Source of the DNA: Phymatolithon calcareum
Taxonomy: Eukaryota > Rhodophyta > Florideophyceae > Hapalidiales
Reading direction: 5' to 3'
DNA length: 64,000 bases
Assembly (NCBI GenBank): GCA_977006965.1
Contig: OZ345383.1
Coordinates: forward strand, 1,957,001-2,021,000
The translations under genes and the position numbers were made by a program. The notes below the pieces were generated by a model. It worked only from the letters and a program-made list of their open reading frames with translations, had not been told where the DNA came from and made no database searches. Below, piece after piece: positions 1 to 9,224 of this stretch (position 1 is its first letter; each line of letters begins with the position of its first letter).

Positions 1-1762
1 GACGCACAGCATTGTGAGGCAGCGTAAATGCATCGATAAACCATCTGCTCCGGGACACAGGACCTGCATATTCCGCCAATACGAGAACAGGAACTCTGAT
101 TCTCGTACTATCTTCCCCGAGAAGCCCACACGCCTTGATTTTCCCAGAGTTGACATCACAAAAGAAGAAGCTGTTACCTCGCCCGTCAATTTTCTCTGCT
201 GTTACAGGTTCGATAACAACACCATCCGCCTCCCCTTCCTTTTTAGGCCCCGTGGCGGTATGCGCCGCGCTCCAGGCATCAGGTGCTTCCTTCTTCGGTT
301 TTCGAGACAATGATAAAGCTCTCCCCGTAGCTTTTAACGCCTTTCTAGTTGCAGATTTCTTCGACGCATTACTTGAAGAGGCGATGCTGCTGGTATTGCT
401 TCTCGTCGATTCACGATCAGCCCTGGAGGTTGGCTGCGAGAATACAGTGCTGAGACCACCCAAACTGTTACTGGAAGATTCATCAAACGGATCATTGGAT
501 GATTCGGTACAAGGCGAAATCGTACTGGAGCTTTGCGGGGAAGACGCTTGAACGGCGCTAGCCTTCGGACGAAGTTTGGAAAGCGTACGTCCAATGTGAG
601 AAAGCCCTTTCCTCGAACCGGAAGTCGTAGATGTGATATCCTTGCTTCGCTGCCGATCAATAGACAGTCCCGACGATGTTGACCCGGAGTCAGAAACTTT
701 GCGCGTCACTGGCGGCTGATTTTGAGGCTCACCTTTTTTCGAACGATTCATCGACATAGTTCGTCCAAGTTGCCGAATTCCAGCACGAACACCTCCAGTA
801 GTTTTAGTCTTTACAGCCCGCTCGCCAATGCGACCAGAGTCAGTCGCTGCACGCGGTCTTTCCGGTAAAACATTATCAGAATTGGATGTATTCGCGTTGA
901 TACGGGGCAAGGGAGCATTTGCCGGCAGGTGGACAGTGCCACCTTTGGCCCTCGATTTGGAAAGCATTCGTCCAACACTTGAAATGCTACGCCGCATATT
1001 CGGCTTTGGCTGACCATCTTTTAGTGCCTGTGGATTTGAACGGACATTGCCTTTCCCTTCCGGAGAGCCTCGAGGACGGTCTGAAATGGTGTTTTCCTTC
1101 TCCTCGTCCATGGTCGTTTTCTTCTGTTTTGGGAGTGACATGAGGCGACCAACTGTGGAAATTGAGTTCTTCGTAGTATCACCAGAAGTTTTCTCTCCTG
1201 CAGACGGTGCGGCACGAAGGCGGTCACTGCCTTTGACACTTAACGCCCGTAATAATCTGCTTCCCTGTCGATCCGGCCTGTCGTGATACAAATCCTTCTT
1301 CACCTTACTCACGTCCTTCAGTTTTGATGCTGGTGCAGTAATGTGCATGTACTGGTCGTTATCTTCCTCGTCAAGTTCAACCTCGTCTTCAACGTGCTGG
1401 AATTGGGGACCATCAGATGACTTCGCCTTCCGGGGTCTGTCTCCGCGGTCCTCGTTATCGTCTTTTGCAGTAGTGTCGTAAGGCACGGGGATGTTTGTGC
1501 GCACAGTGTCGGCCTTTCGCATGTCTTCCAATTGTGAAGGCGCAATTGCCTCCTCGGGGGTTTCGCCACAACTTGAATCCCGGTGTACGGACTCTATGTG
1601 GTACACATCGAGAGTTACTTGTGATGCATTTCCGTTTTCGTCCATAATCATCATCACCCGCCCTCGCGGAGGTACTGGATATGGGTTACTCTCATCTATT
1701 GCCGCGCTTCCGGTCCTCGAGTCAGACTCATTGGACGGCACATAGCTCTCGCCGCGTGACAT
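1..1762 (-). CDS. N-terminal part of a low-complexity protein running into a hemerythrin-like domain (partial)
   Basis: An ATG at 1762 opens a minus-strand frame with no stop to the window edge: 587 residues, incomplete at the C-terminus. Most of it is polar, Ser/Lys/Arg-rich and probably disordered. A motif of the form G-R-x-[ML]-S followed by basic residues recurs five times, at about residues 203, 262, 331, 389 and 478 (GRLMS, GRMLS, GRTMS, GRTLS, GRALS); each is an R-x-x-S site of the kind basophilic kinases phosphorylate. The last ~60 residues become ordered and hydrophobic and end in FTLPHNAVR, which matches FVFPHNAIR in the next gene downstream on the same strand, where a hemerythrin-like helix begins. 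The two genes therefore look like tandem paralogues, this one with a long extra N-terminus. Function unknown. Confidence 0.75.
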   Translation of the reverse strand, partial: MSRGESYVPSNESDSRTGSAAIDESNPYPVPPRGRVMMIMDENGNASQVTLDVYHIESVHRDSSCGETPEEAIAPSQLEDMRKADTVRTNIPVPYDTTAKDDNEDRGDRPRKAKSSDGPQFQHVEDEVELDEEDNDQYMHITAPASKLKDVSKVKKDLYHDRPDRQGSRLLRALSVKGSDRLRAAPSAGEKTSGDTTKNSISTVGRLMSLPKQKKTTMDEEKENTISDRPRGSPEGKGNVRSNPQALKDGQPKPNMRRSISSVGRMLSKSRAKGGTVHLPANAPLPRINANTSNSDNVLPERPRAATDSGRIGERAVKTKTTGGVRAGIRQLGRTMSMNRSKKGEPQNQPPVTRKVSDSGSTSSGLSIDRQRSKDITSTTSGSRKGLSHIGRTLSKLRPKASAVQASSPQSSSTISPCTESSNDPFDESSSNSLGGLSTVFSQPTSRADRESTRSNTSSIASSSNASKKSATRKALKATGRALSLSRKPKKEAPDAWSAAHTATGPKKEGEADGVVIEPVTAEKIDGRGNSFFFCDVNSGKIKACGLLGEDSTRIRVPVLVLAEYAGPVSRSRWFIDAFTLPHNAVR

Positions 1763-2383
1763 GTTTGGCGGGTGGGCCGTGCGGTGAGTTCCCAAATGAA
1801 CTTGCAAATTGTCACTCGCGAGCAGCGTATTCAGTTAGCGACTGATTTAGATAACGGCGGCACCATAAGTGGGTTCACGTTGAGTACGACAATGATGCCT
1901 GAGTAACGAATAAAGCGCGCTTCGCGACACTCGCTCAGCGTATTGTGGAGCTTTTGTCAAGCGTTAGCGCGCAGTAATTCAAAATCGGTGACTCGAGTGG
2001 CCGATAGAGGTAATCATGACTGAGTTGGAGCTTGAAGCAAAGTAAAAGTGGTTTCTTTGAAATTATCTCCTAAAATTTTTGCACTGATCTTGCTAGGGGT
2101 GCACTGTAGTGTACAGAGAACAAGGTCAAGGGGTTTAGCCCAAAAGTTCGAACATTACGTGGCCGGAAGAGAATTGCCAGGTAACAAAAATATTGAATAC
2201 CCAGCGTAAAACGCAATGTAGTGGAATCACTGCATGTGCTACAAAATGCAGCTTCGGTAGCACAACGACGCCATACGATGCGAAATTCCATAGCTCACAG
2301 TGCCCAAAACTGATACACAAGGTGCACTGCCCTTCCCTCATTTCGGCGACAAAGTCGTGAGTGGCGCGACGTGTAGCCGAAGA
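1763..2383. other. Intergenic, no gene seen
   Basis: This spacer holds the presumed promoter of the 1762 gene and the 3' end of the 3544 gene. Only short overlapping ORFs without recognisable content occur here. Confidence 0.5.
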
Positions 2384-3544
2384 CTACGATATGCGCGGAA
2401 GAGTGCGGAACTCGGCGGCGACAGAAATGTGCTCATGAAAGGCACGCTTGGAGCGGCGATGATACCAGAAGCGGTTTCGTCTCTTCATGTAACGTCGTTT
2501 GATGCGTCGCTTTTCGTCCTTGAGTGGTATCCAACGAGTTAAAAGGTACATGAAAAGGCCAGGGTCAATGGAATTCTGATAGAACATCATCATGTTCCTC
2601 TCGACAACCGGCTTGTCCTCTGCTTCATGCAAGCCAGCGAGAACACGCGGGAGATACTTCTCCTCTTTCGACAAATAATTGAGAAGGCGAGGCAAAAACT
2701 CTCGAATGCTTCTAAACAACATGGGAAGAATTTCACCACCGGGACGACAGTTAAATAAGGAGAAAACATTGGAAACTTCCAATGCGAGTTCGTTAACTCG
2801 ATTGCGGCGACCGGCCATTGCAACTCTGAAGTTGTGTACTGCGGGGACTCGATCACCATCAGCGTAAACCCACGGTAAAAGAACCTTGTCTTCGAACAGG
2901 AAATAGTGATTAAGAAAACGCTCAAACGTTTGCCACCACATGGAAAGACGGTGTATATGGAGTAATTGCAAATTGAGCCCAAGATGTGCAATCCCTTCGA
3001 GAATGTCGTAGAGATCCATGAGTTCGGCACGAATTGCATTGTGCGGAAAGACGAAAACATCCAGTTCCCAAGACCGACCGTACTCGACGAGAAAGAGGGT
3101 CGGTGGGCGCTCGGGAAGGGCACATCGGACGGAAGCAAATGTTTCAACAGAACTAAATTGACACCAGGCAAACTTCTTCTGCTTCTTGAATTCCGTGGTG
3201 AATGTTCCTCTCGAGGTGGCGGCAGTTCCGGGGTCATAGTTCAGGCTTACGCGTAATGCAGAAAGCGCGCGCAAATTATCGTCTGTCAAATCGGCATTGT
3301 TGCGCGGATGGAACAAGCTGGAAAATGCATGGCGAAGCCCCTGCCATCTCGACAACGGTGGCTTAGGCATTGCTGAAACGGAATATGACCCAGGGTCCCG
3401 TCCGAACATCTGCATCTGCAAATGGCTCTGCGGATAATTGATCAACGCATATTGGTTAGGACTGCCGAGCGAGGTATCTCCGTCCGCGGAAAGCATGGTG
3501 AACTCATCGTCCGAGACCGCTCCCGGCGTGGAAAGCGCGGCCAT
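2384..3544 (-). CDS. Divergent hemerythrin-like (HHE-type) helical protein
   Basis: A complete 386-residue ORF starting at an ATG at 3544. Residues 1-120 are polar. From about 160 it is helical with a pattern resembling hemerythrin HHE domains: PHNAIRAEL (His168), then a long helix with FLNHYFLFEDKVLLPWV (His213, Glu218), then FLPRLLNYLSKEEKYLP near residue 300, where an HHE domain would have its last His/Glu pair. Here the second histidine of that last helix is not obvious, so metal binding is uncertain. The C-terminus (about 340-386) is strongly basic (KRRIKRRYMKRRNR), suggesting membrane, nucleic-acid or nuclear-targeting function. The same core begins at the end of the neighbouring 1-1762 gene. 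Domain assignment is by pattern only. Confidence 0.75.
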   Translation of the reverse strand: MAALSTPGAVSDDEFTMLSADGDTSLGSPNQYALINYPQSHLQMQMFGRDPGSYSVSAMPKPPLSRWQGLRHAFSSLFHPRNNADLTDDNLRALSALRVSLNYDPGTAATSRGTFTTEFKKQKKFAWCQFSSVETFASVRCALPERPPTLFLVEYGRSWELDVFVFPHNAIRAELMDLYDILEGIAHLGLNLQLLHIHRLSMWWQTFERFLNHYFLFEDKVLLPWVYADGDRVPAVHNFRVAMAGRRNRVNELALEVSNVFSLFNCRPGGEILPMLFRSIREFLPRLLNYLSKEEKYLPRVLAGLHEAEDKPVVERNMMMFYQNSIDPGLFMYLLTRWIPLKDEKRRIKRRYMKRRNRFWYHRRSKRAFHEHISVAAEFRTLPRIS

Positions 3545-4285
3545 GACTGTGCTCGTGCGGAGGAGTGCAGCTCGAGTATACAGTAGTTAAGTTATGTAGC
3601 TTGTTGAGCAGACGGAACGGAAGTCGTATGCGGGCGGCATTCTGTTCGCGTGGGACTACTTTTGTACTGTACAGTACAGTATACTGCAAATACTGCAGGA
3701 AGGAACGATCGTTGGGAAAAAGCCATTTTGCAGAATTGGCTCATAACTGGATGCAAATTGAAACTGAAATACACGGCAGACCCCATGGTCACGCCGCCAG
3801 TTTTTATCTCAACTGTACGCTATTTTTGGACCTCGGCTCAGCAATACAGTCTTCCTAAATTCAGCACATTCTTTGATACCTGTGCCCTACCTTCGACTGA
3901 TTTTATTGACGCAAACTTAGTAAAATATTTCCGTAAAACTTTTCGAGCACTCCCCCGTTGACACTTGGACTAATATCATACAAACTTGAAGAATCGATAC
4001 TTCCTATGGTCCAACACTGCGTACAGTGCCCAGCTTTCTCTTATATTTTCAATTTCCAATGTTGGAATTTGAAAAAATTAAAAAAAAACTACTGTACGTA
4101 GCTAGCTGTTCTCGGATGCAAATTCATCTCCAGACAGGAGCACACGTGTGGCCTTGTTTCAAAATCAAACCTTTTTTTGATTTAGTGTAAGTGATTTAGG
4201 ACAAAATGTGGCCCGGATGACGCCATCGCGCCGCGTAATGGCGCCAAAACATGAAATATTTCTATTTTCTGGCTAACATTTTACA
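3545..4285. other. Intergenic region with GTACTGTACAGTAC motif
   Basis: No coding sequence is supported. A run of overlapping GTACTGTAC/GTACAGTAC words lies at about 3664-3680 and a smaller one near 4092. The region separates the minus-strand 2384-3544 gene from the plus-strand 4488 gene. Confidence 0.5.
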
Positions 4286-4326
4286 GTATTCTCGCCGCCT
4301 ATCATCATGATAGGCGGCGAGAATAC
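4286..4326. repeat. Perfect inverted repeat, 20-bp arms, 1-nt centre
   Basis: Left arm 4286-4305 (gtattctcgccgcctatcat) and right arm 4307-4326 are exact reverse complements around a single C. It lies about 160 bp upstream of the ZNF706-like gene, so it could be in its promoter or 5' UTR. Similar palindromes recur between genes elsewhere in the window. Confidence 0.9.
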
Positions 4327-4487
4327 ATATGATATGTGTAATGCAAATTCGATCAGGTCTCAGATCGCGATCATATCACCTACAGTACCACGAATTGATT
4401 CAATCAGCACATTGCAACTCCTCTGCTTCCTCAGGCGTGCCTGCAAGACAGGTGCAAGAAAGAGTTCCAGTCACAAGGAACTCCATC

Positions 4488-4868
4488 ATGGGCGGCGGAA
4501 ATGGCATGAAATCGAAAACCAAACGGGACCGCAATGCAGCTAAGGCGGCAAAGGCAAACGGCAAATCATCCCAGCTCGCGTCCAACTCCCAGGCCATGAA
4601 TATTGTTTGCAAAATTTGCAGAGCCGTAAGTTATTCTGTACAAGAACCCTTGCCCAAGCCCAAGCCCAAGCAGAACCATTCCACATTCACTCCTCCATAT
4701 AGCATGTACAGTATGCTAACACGGCTATTTTTGCTTTCGGTCTGAAAACTGCTGCGAAAATGACAGTCTTTTATGTGTACAATGACGGAGGCTTCTCTTC
4801 GCCAGCACGTCGAAAATAAACACCCCAAGAAGGCCGCGTCGGATTGCTTCGACAAATTGTCTTCGTAA
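4488..4868 (+). CDS. Small ZNF706/At2g23090-type (4F5/SERF-like) zinc protein, spliced
   Basis: Two exons. Exon 1 (4488-4625) encodes a Met-Gly-Gly-Gly start followed by a basic KSKTKRDRNAAKAAKA stretch and IVCKIC; exon 2 (4767-4868) encodes SFMCTMTEASLRQHVENKHP and ends in a short acidic/basic tail. The intron 4626-4766 (141 bp) has a GTAAGT donor and a CAG acceptor, and both exons join in phase 0. The product of 79 residues matches the usual length of this family, whose members carry an N-terminal SERF-like basic segment and one C2H2 finger (C-x2-C, here continued by H-x4-H). The finger is split by the intron. Its role in eukaryotes is poorly known; mammalian ZNF706 is linked to transcriptional repression. 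The gene is convergent with RPB3, 90 bp away. Confidence 0.9.
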
Positions 4869-4958
4869 TGCATGTGCCTCTTGCAGTACTGAGCGATTCC
4901 AGTCCACTTGTTAGGTCAGGTCAACATGTTCCCCAGCGCCTACGTCACAGTAATCAGT

Positions 4959-5942
4959 TTACCCCAAGTATTCCCCCTGCCCGATGTAGCTCAGATGCCC
5001 TTGCAAGTCATTGAGCTTGCCTGCTAAAACCTGTAACGCAGTTTGCAGCACAACTCTAGGGGTGAGAGAACCTGTAGTCTCACATGTAAAATCGAAGCTT
5101 TCTGCTTTTTGATTGTACTTGACAACGTCGCTCGCAGATCCACCAGCTTCCTCCGCCAACTGACCCGCCTTTCTACTGGTGTCCGGACTTACTGCGATCC
5201 GTCCGTACTGAAACGGCAATTCGTATTCCAAAAATCCAGTTTCCTCATCTATCCGCAACAAACCCTCGGATGCTGCCAACAATTCCCTTTTCTTATCGTC
5301 CGTTAGCAACTCGTTCAGTTTGTTCAACTGCAACTCAACGGCTGGAGGATTAATGCGATATGAAACAGTGCAAACCGGTGACCATTTTGCATGGTCCTTC
5401 CCAATTCCCTTCTTCGCAATTGCGGTCATGTCGATAACCTGACCTTCCGACAACCTGGCAATCACAATGCCCCGCATATCGCTTTCCGGTACAGCAGCTG
5501 GAGTCCCAGAATCATGTACAGGTTTCACTGTGCCTGTGAGGGGCGTCTCGTGGTGTTGGAAGACATCTCTGGAAGTCACGACTACAACTTCACCTCCCTG
5601 CTTCGATTCGCCCTTCACGTGGAACTCAACTGAGCATTTATCGCAATGCTCTTCACATTCCGTGCAATCTCGGCTGTAAGAGAAGTCTCCCACTCTTTCC
5701 GAACATAATGGGATAAGTCCCAGACGATGCACAATATATTCATCGTGCAGGGCGGACGTGTTTTGCTCCACCGTCACGAGGTCGATGGCCATTGTTGGCA
5801 CCTCTGCAATCATGATCCGTCGAATTGCATTTGCCATCGATACATCCGTACCAGTCAGAGTGAACTGCAACTCAAATCTGTTCGCCTGAGTCCCAGTGGG
5901 CTGTGCCTTGACGTCAAGGTTGGGTAGTCTGCCATAAACCAT
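4959..5942 (-). CDS. RPB3: DNA-directed RNA polymerase II subunit RPB3
   Basis: A 327-residue intronless ORF from an ATG at 5942. It has the alpha-like N-terminal dimerisation signature (residues ~23-75, including NAIRRIMIAEVPTMAID and the H-R-L-G-L-I-P-L motif), a zinc-binding loop with Cys93, Cys96, Cys100 and Cys103, a central insert domain, and a C-terminal stretch resembling the second dimerisation helix (residues ~285-325). The zinc loop and overall length separate RPB3 from the RPC40/AC40 paralogue. In the cell it pairs with RPB11 to nucleate Pol II assembly in the nucleus. It faces the ZNF706-like gene tail to tail; a tRNA gene lies 416 bp upstream of its start. Confidence 0.95.
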   Translation of the reverse strand: MVYGRLPNLDVKAQPTGTQANRFELQFTLTGTDVSMANAIRRIMIAEVPTMAIDLVTVEQNTSALHDEYIVHRLGLIPLCSERVGDFSYSRDCTECEEHCDKCSVEFHVKGESKQGGEVVVVTSRDVFQHHETPLTGTVKPVHDSGTPAAVPESDMRGIVIARLSEGQVIDMTAIAKKGIGKDHAKWSPVCTVSYRINPPAVELQLNKLNELLTDDKKRELLAASEGLLRIDEETGFLEYELPFQYGRIAVSPDTSRKAGQLAEEAGGSASDVVKYNQKAESFDFTCETTGSLTPRVVLQTALQVLAGKLNDLQGHLSYIGQGEYLG

Positions 5943-6357
5943 TATTGCTTTGGCTTGGTGGCCTCCTTCGCGAAATCAATGTGCGGCGCTCGCTGGTCGT
6001 CGTCGTCTCGGTGCAAGTTGAAATAATGCGGACAATGCAATGTCGTAGCGCTTCGCGTAATAGATCTTCTTCGCTGTTGGCTCTGAGGCACGGAGAGTGA
6101 GGATTACGGGCCAACTCTAGACGAGTACCCCAGTTAATGCATGTCCTTTGGTGAGCAGCGCAAACGGCACCCACGCACGACGGGGACACGTGTACGGGAT
6201 TCAAATTTAGCCGATATCGGGACATACTTTTGCACACACACACACAAATATGTATGTATGGAGCTGGCCACACATCGCAATATAATTGGCCATACAAATA
6301 AGATGTATTTAAATAAGCTAGGTTCTGCGTTTCCTTGCGCGAAGCATATAGATGCAA

Positions 6358-6491
6358 CTCCCAGTAGCTCAATCGGTTTCCTTTTAGTGATTCTTGCCCG
6401 ATAATGCATAAACAGTGCAATCGCCGAGCATCGGTCTTATGAGCCGAAGGTTGCGAGTTCAACTTCCGAAATGAGCACCTCGCCTGGGAGA
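6358..6491 (+). tRNA. tRNA-Ile(UAU)-like gene with D-loop and T-loop introns
   Basis: All arms can be drawn by eye. The acceptor stem is CTCCCAG (6358-6364) with CTGGGAG (6484-6490), 7/7 pairs, discriminator A6491. T8-A9 follow, then D-stem GCTC (6367-6370) with GAGC (6426-6429), anticodon stem 6431-6435 with 6443-6447, loop CTTATGA giving anticodon UAU, variable AGGTT, and T-stem GCGAG (6453-6457) with CTCGC (6479-6483), 5/5 pairs. The A box TAGCTCAATCGG is perfect and a TTTT terminator starts at 6494. The D-loop is 55 nt and the T-loop 21 nt, so about 46 nt and exactly 14 nt must be removed; removing 14 leaves a canonical TTCAANC loop. The anticodon loop has no intron. G37 is unusual for an A-reading codon, so identity or activity is less sure than the fold. 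Confidence 0.75.
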
Positions 6492-6802
6492 ACTTTTAAC
6501 CAGTCGCAAATCAGCAACATCTGGATTTCTTTATGCATGTCGTGGCTACCACCCACAGCGCGCCCAGAGGCTTCCAAACGGTCATCGACAATCACGCACG
6601 ATTTCGCATTTGCATGGAAACTGGAGAAGAAACCATTTTAGTACAAGTCTTTCCGTCAAGAATAAGGCTCCTGAGCTTTTACAACTGCGTTGAACTTGGA
6701 CGCCTTGACATAGCATCTATGCAAATTATATGCTTTACCAGCAGAATGTGCACCGCGAGTCTAATGCTGCGAAAGTACAAACCATTCAGCCTGATGCACT
6801 TT

Positions 6803-7318
6803 TCAACACACAATGTCCATAGCAAACAGCGCATAGCTCTCACATCGACTACTCCAGTTCATTTTGGCAGTAAGTAGACTTTTATCAGCCAGCAAAAACC
6901 CGAGCGTGGAAAGCTCCGCCCGTAACTTGGCAGCATTTCCGAGATCATGACGAACGCCGACAACAAGGGTACAGCATTGTATCCTTGTCGCCATACTCAA
7001 CAATTCAGGAATAACGCGCCTGGCTTCTCCGCACCGCCCGCTCGCTTCCGCAAAGAGGGTATTCGCACATACAAAGACCGGCCACGATGATTTCCCGTTC
7101 GCACTTCGGATTGACAGGGAATCAGCCGAATCTGCCACGCCGGCCCCAAAAAGACGCTCCCGGAAACCGCTGCTGCACGGAGCACGTTCTGCTTTGCGTG
7201 TTCGGCTTGTCGCAGGAACCGACTCGTCGGTAGTCTTCGTATGGGAACACGACGGCTCCAGACGGACGTCAAAAGCACCGCCCCGCCGGCGCGGGTTTAC
7301 TGCATGCCGTGCTTAACG
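6803..7318 (-). CDS. Unrecognised open frame, possible last exon
   Basis: A minus-strand frame stays open for about 170 codons up to a stop at 6803 but has no ATG in its upstream half, so if real it is a 3' exon with the start elsewhere, or it starts late. The distal part has protein-like composition, for example CCTLVVGVRHDLGNAAKL and LRAELSTLGFLLADKSLL. A GCATGCAG that could be a splice acceptor lies near its 5' edge. I recognise no family. Confidence 0.3.
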
Positions 7319-8450
7319 ACTTCGATGTCACCATTGTGCCCTGCTCTGTCGTTCTTTTTGTTGTACCACTTGGACGTTGACGATTTCGGCACGCGACGAG
7401 AAGTTTAGCGAGCTTGCTCAAGGGTAGATTCCGTTCCGCATACCAAACAAATCGGTTTTCTTCTTTCAGAAAAATGCAAAAATATTTTGAAAATATTGTT
7501 ATGCTTCCACAGTGGACCACAGTAGCCCCTCCCTCAAAACCTGGGTAATTCCGCAGCCTGGGTGATTCTCACCCAAGAGGCTACAATGCAACCGGAGTTT
7601 CAAGGAATAAGAAAGGGGCTACGGCTTTTTCCACCAAATGGCGATACTGGAGATGGAGGAGATGTAAAAAACATCAGCGTCGCTTTTGCAATTTACTTCA
7701 TCATGACCAAAGAACGGTACTGTTTCTCATGTTGCAATGGAGGAGGGATCAAGCAACGAACACCAACCTTTTAGACGCACCTAAAATTAAGTGGTCCGCC
7801 TCTGAAGCCTCTCAGTTCATTTTGGACTTCTCTCAGTCAGTGGAGTTAATTCAGGAATGAAAGGCTAAGTGACTTAAACGACTGTTCCAGGTCCACGCAT
7901 CTGACGTCAAGTTTCTGAGGGATCCTAAAAATATAGACTATAACATTGATAAAACCACAGCTTCGGGAAAAATAGGGGCCTGTGTAAGTGCAGCAACACA
8001 TGGGTAGAATACAAACGGGACAAGAGGAACATGGGTGCTCTTCGCCCACATTGAGTTGCACTCGAGCACAAGTCGCCTGTGCCTTGTAGAAAAGAGAAGG
8101 AAACGAAGATCTCACGGTAGGGTTGTACTGAAGGCAGCCAACTCATGACAAACTGCAGGAAATTTCTTCACAGGGGGGAACTTTTTTATGACAAGTAAGC
8201 CCCACAGTCATGCGAATATACGGGCAAAGCTTCTTCAGGTGCTACGCACAATAGGGCGACTCTTCTCTTATGTCTAGTGTTCTATCTGAGCCCCTAGCAT
8301 GTACTCGATTGTTTTTGATAACTCTTGCTAAAAAGTTTCCGAAACGTCGCTTTTTCTTTCAGTGCAAGCCTTCTTCATTCTGCATACTCTCGATGATGTC
8401 ATTGCTGAAGAGCAAATGGACATCTAGTGCCTTCTCAGTTGCCGCTCTAT
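7319..8450. other. Intergenic, nothing recognised
   Basis: Short overlapping ORFs only; AT-rich stretches near 7480 and 7920. No repeat or RNA gene is apparent. Confidence 0.4.
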
Positions 8451-9224
8451 CTACACGGGGGAACTGCTCGACAGCAAGGACAAATTAAACCCTTTTGCGA
8501 CCGACCTAGAAGAGCCAGTCGTCTTCGGGAAAACCGCTTGCAGCAAGTCCAGATGTAGCTGCCACGACGTATTCAGATGCAGTGGTTTCAATGCCGCGCT
8601 GTCCAATCCAGCCAGCGTAAGAGCGTCCGCCTTGAATCCACACGTCACTTTCAAGCCCAGGTTCTTGATCCCAGTCAAGACGCGAAAGCAATCCGATCGG
8701 TCGGAAAAGTCCGCACAGTACACGCAAATCAGTGCTGTGCCTTTTGATGTAAGCCCCCCACAGGGCGAGATTTTAGCCGACTCACCAAGACGGCCGTCCT
8801 GCACCGCCGTAGCAATCATTTCCCAGGTTCTATCTGCGTGCTGTGGTGAAACGAAGAGCATCCACTTCCCGAACGTATTTCCATGGGCGATTGCGGCCAA
8901 GTAAATCTTGCGAAATACCTCGGCCTTGACAGATGCACTTATGCGGTGCCCGCTACGGGCGTTTGTGAAATTTATCGCCCTGTATTCCTCTATGATAGCT
9001 CTAATGTCTATGGCCGAAGACGTGCAGTTGGGGTTGATGCGCTTCACGCCTGGCGTATTCCGTGGACAATGGATTTGTATCCACAAGCAGTCGCTGGTTG
9101 TCAGGGCAGAGGGGCGCACACGGCTGGTAAAGTCAGCTGCTGACTCGCCAGGACGAGGGTATGCTCGCCCGTACTCGTCTGCTATCGACAGGTTCTCTCT
9201 GCCTGTGGCTCCACTGAATTTCAT
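8451..9224 (-). CDS. DUF1917 / UPF0696 (C11orf68-like) family protein
   Basis: 257 residues from the first in-frame ATG at 9224; the frame is open upstream only through non-ATG codons. The hallmark segment is VFRKIYLAAIAHGNTFGKWMLF followed by an acidic helix and a strand (GTALICVYCADFSDRSDCFRVL), the arrangement of the UPF0696/BLES03 family, whose structure is an eIF4E-like fold; its biochemical role is not settled. Family members are usually 250-300 residues, matching this length. The N-terminal 80 residues carry a CPRNTPG... stretch and are less conserved. It is a single-exon gene with large spacers on both sides and no operon partner. Confidence 0.75.
   Translation of the reverse strand: MKFSGATGRENLSIADEYGRAYPRPGESAADFTSRVRPSALTTSDCLWIQIHCPRNTPGVKRINPNCTSSAIDIRAIIEEYRAINFTNARSGHRISASVKAEVFRKIYLAAIAHGNTFGKWMLFVSPQHADRTWEMIATAVQDGRLGESAKISPCGGLTSKGTALICVYCADFSDRSDCFRVLTGIKNLGLKVTCGFKADALTLAGLDSAALKPLHLNTSWQLHLDLLQAVFPKTTGSSRSVAKGFNLSLLSSSSPV

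Noticed and set aside
4985-5000. TAGCTCAGATG, an A-box-like word
   Set aside because: It lies in the coding region of RPB3 and no tRNA fold follows.
5914-6462. 182-codon minus-strand ORF over the tRNA gene and RPB3 start
   Set aside because: Low-complexity, antisense to the tRNA, and overlaps the RPB3 start region; no domain.
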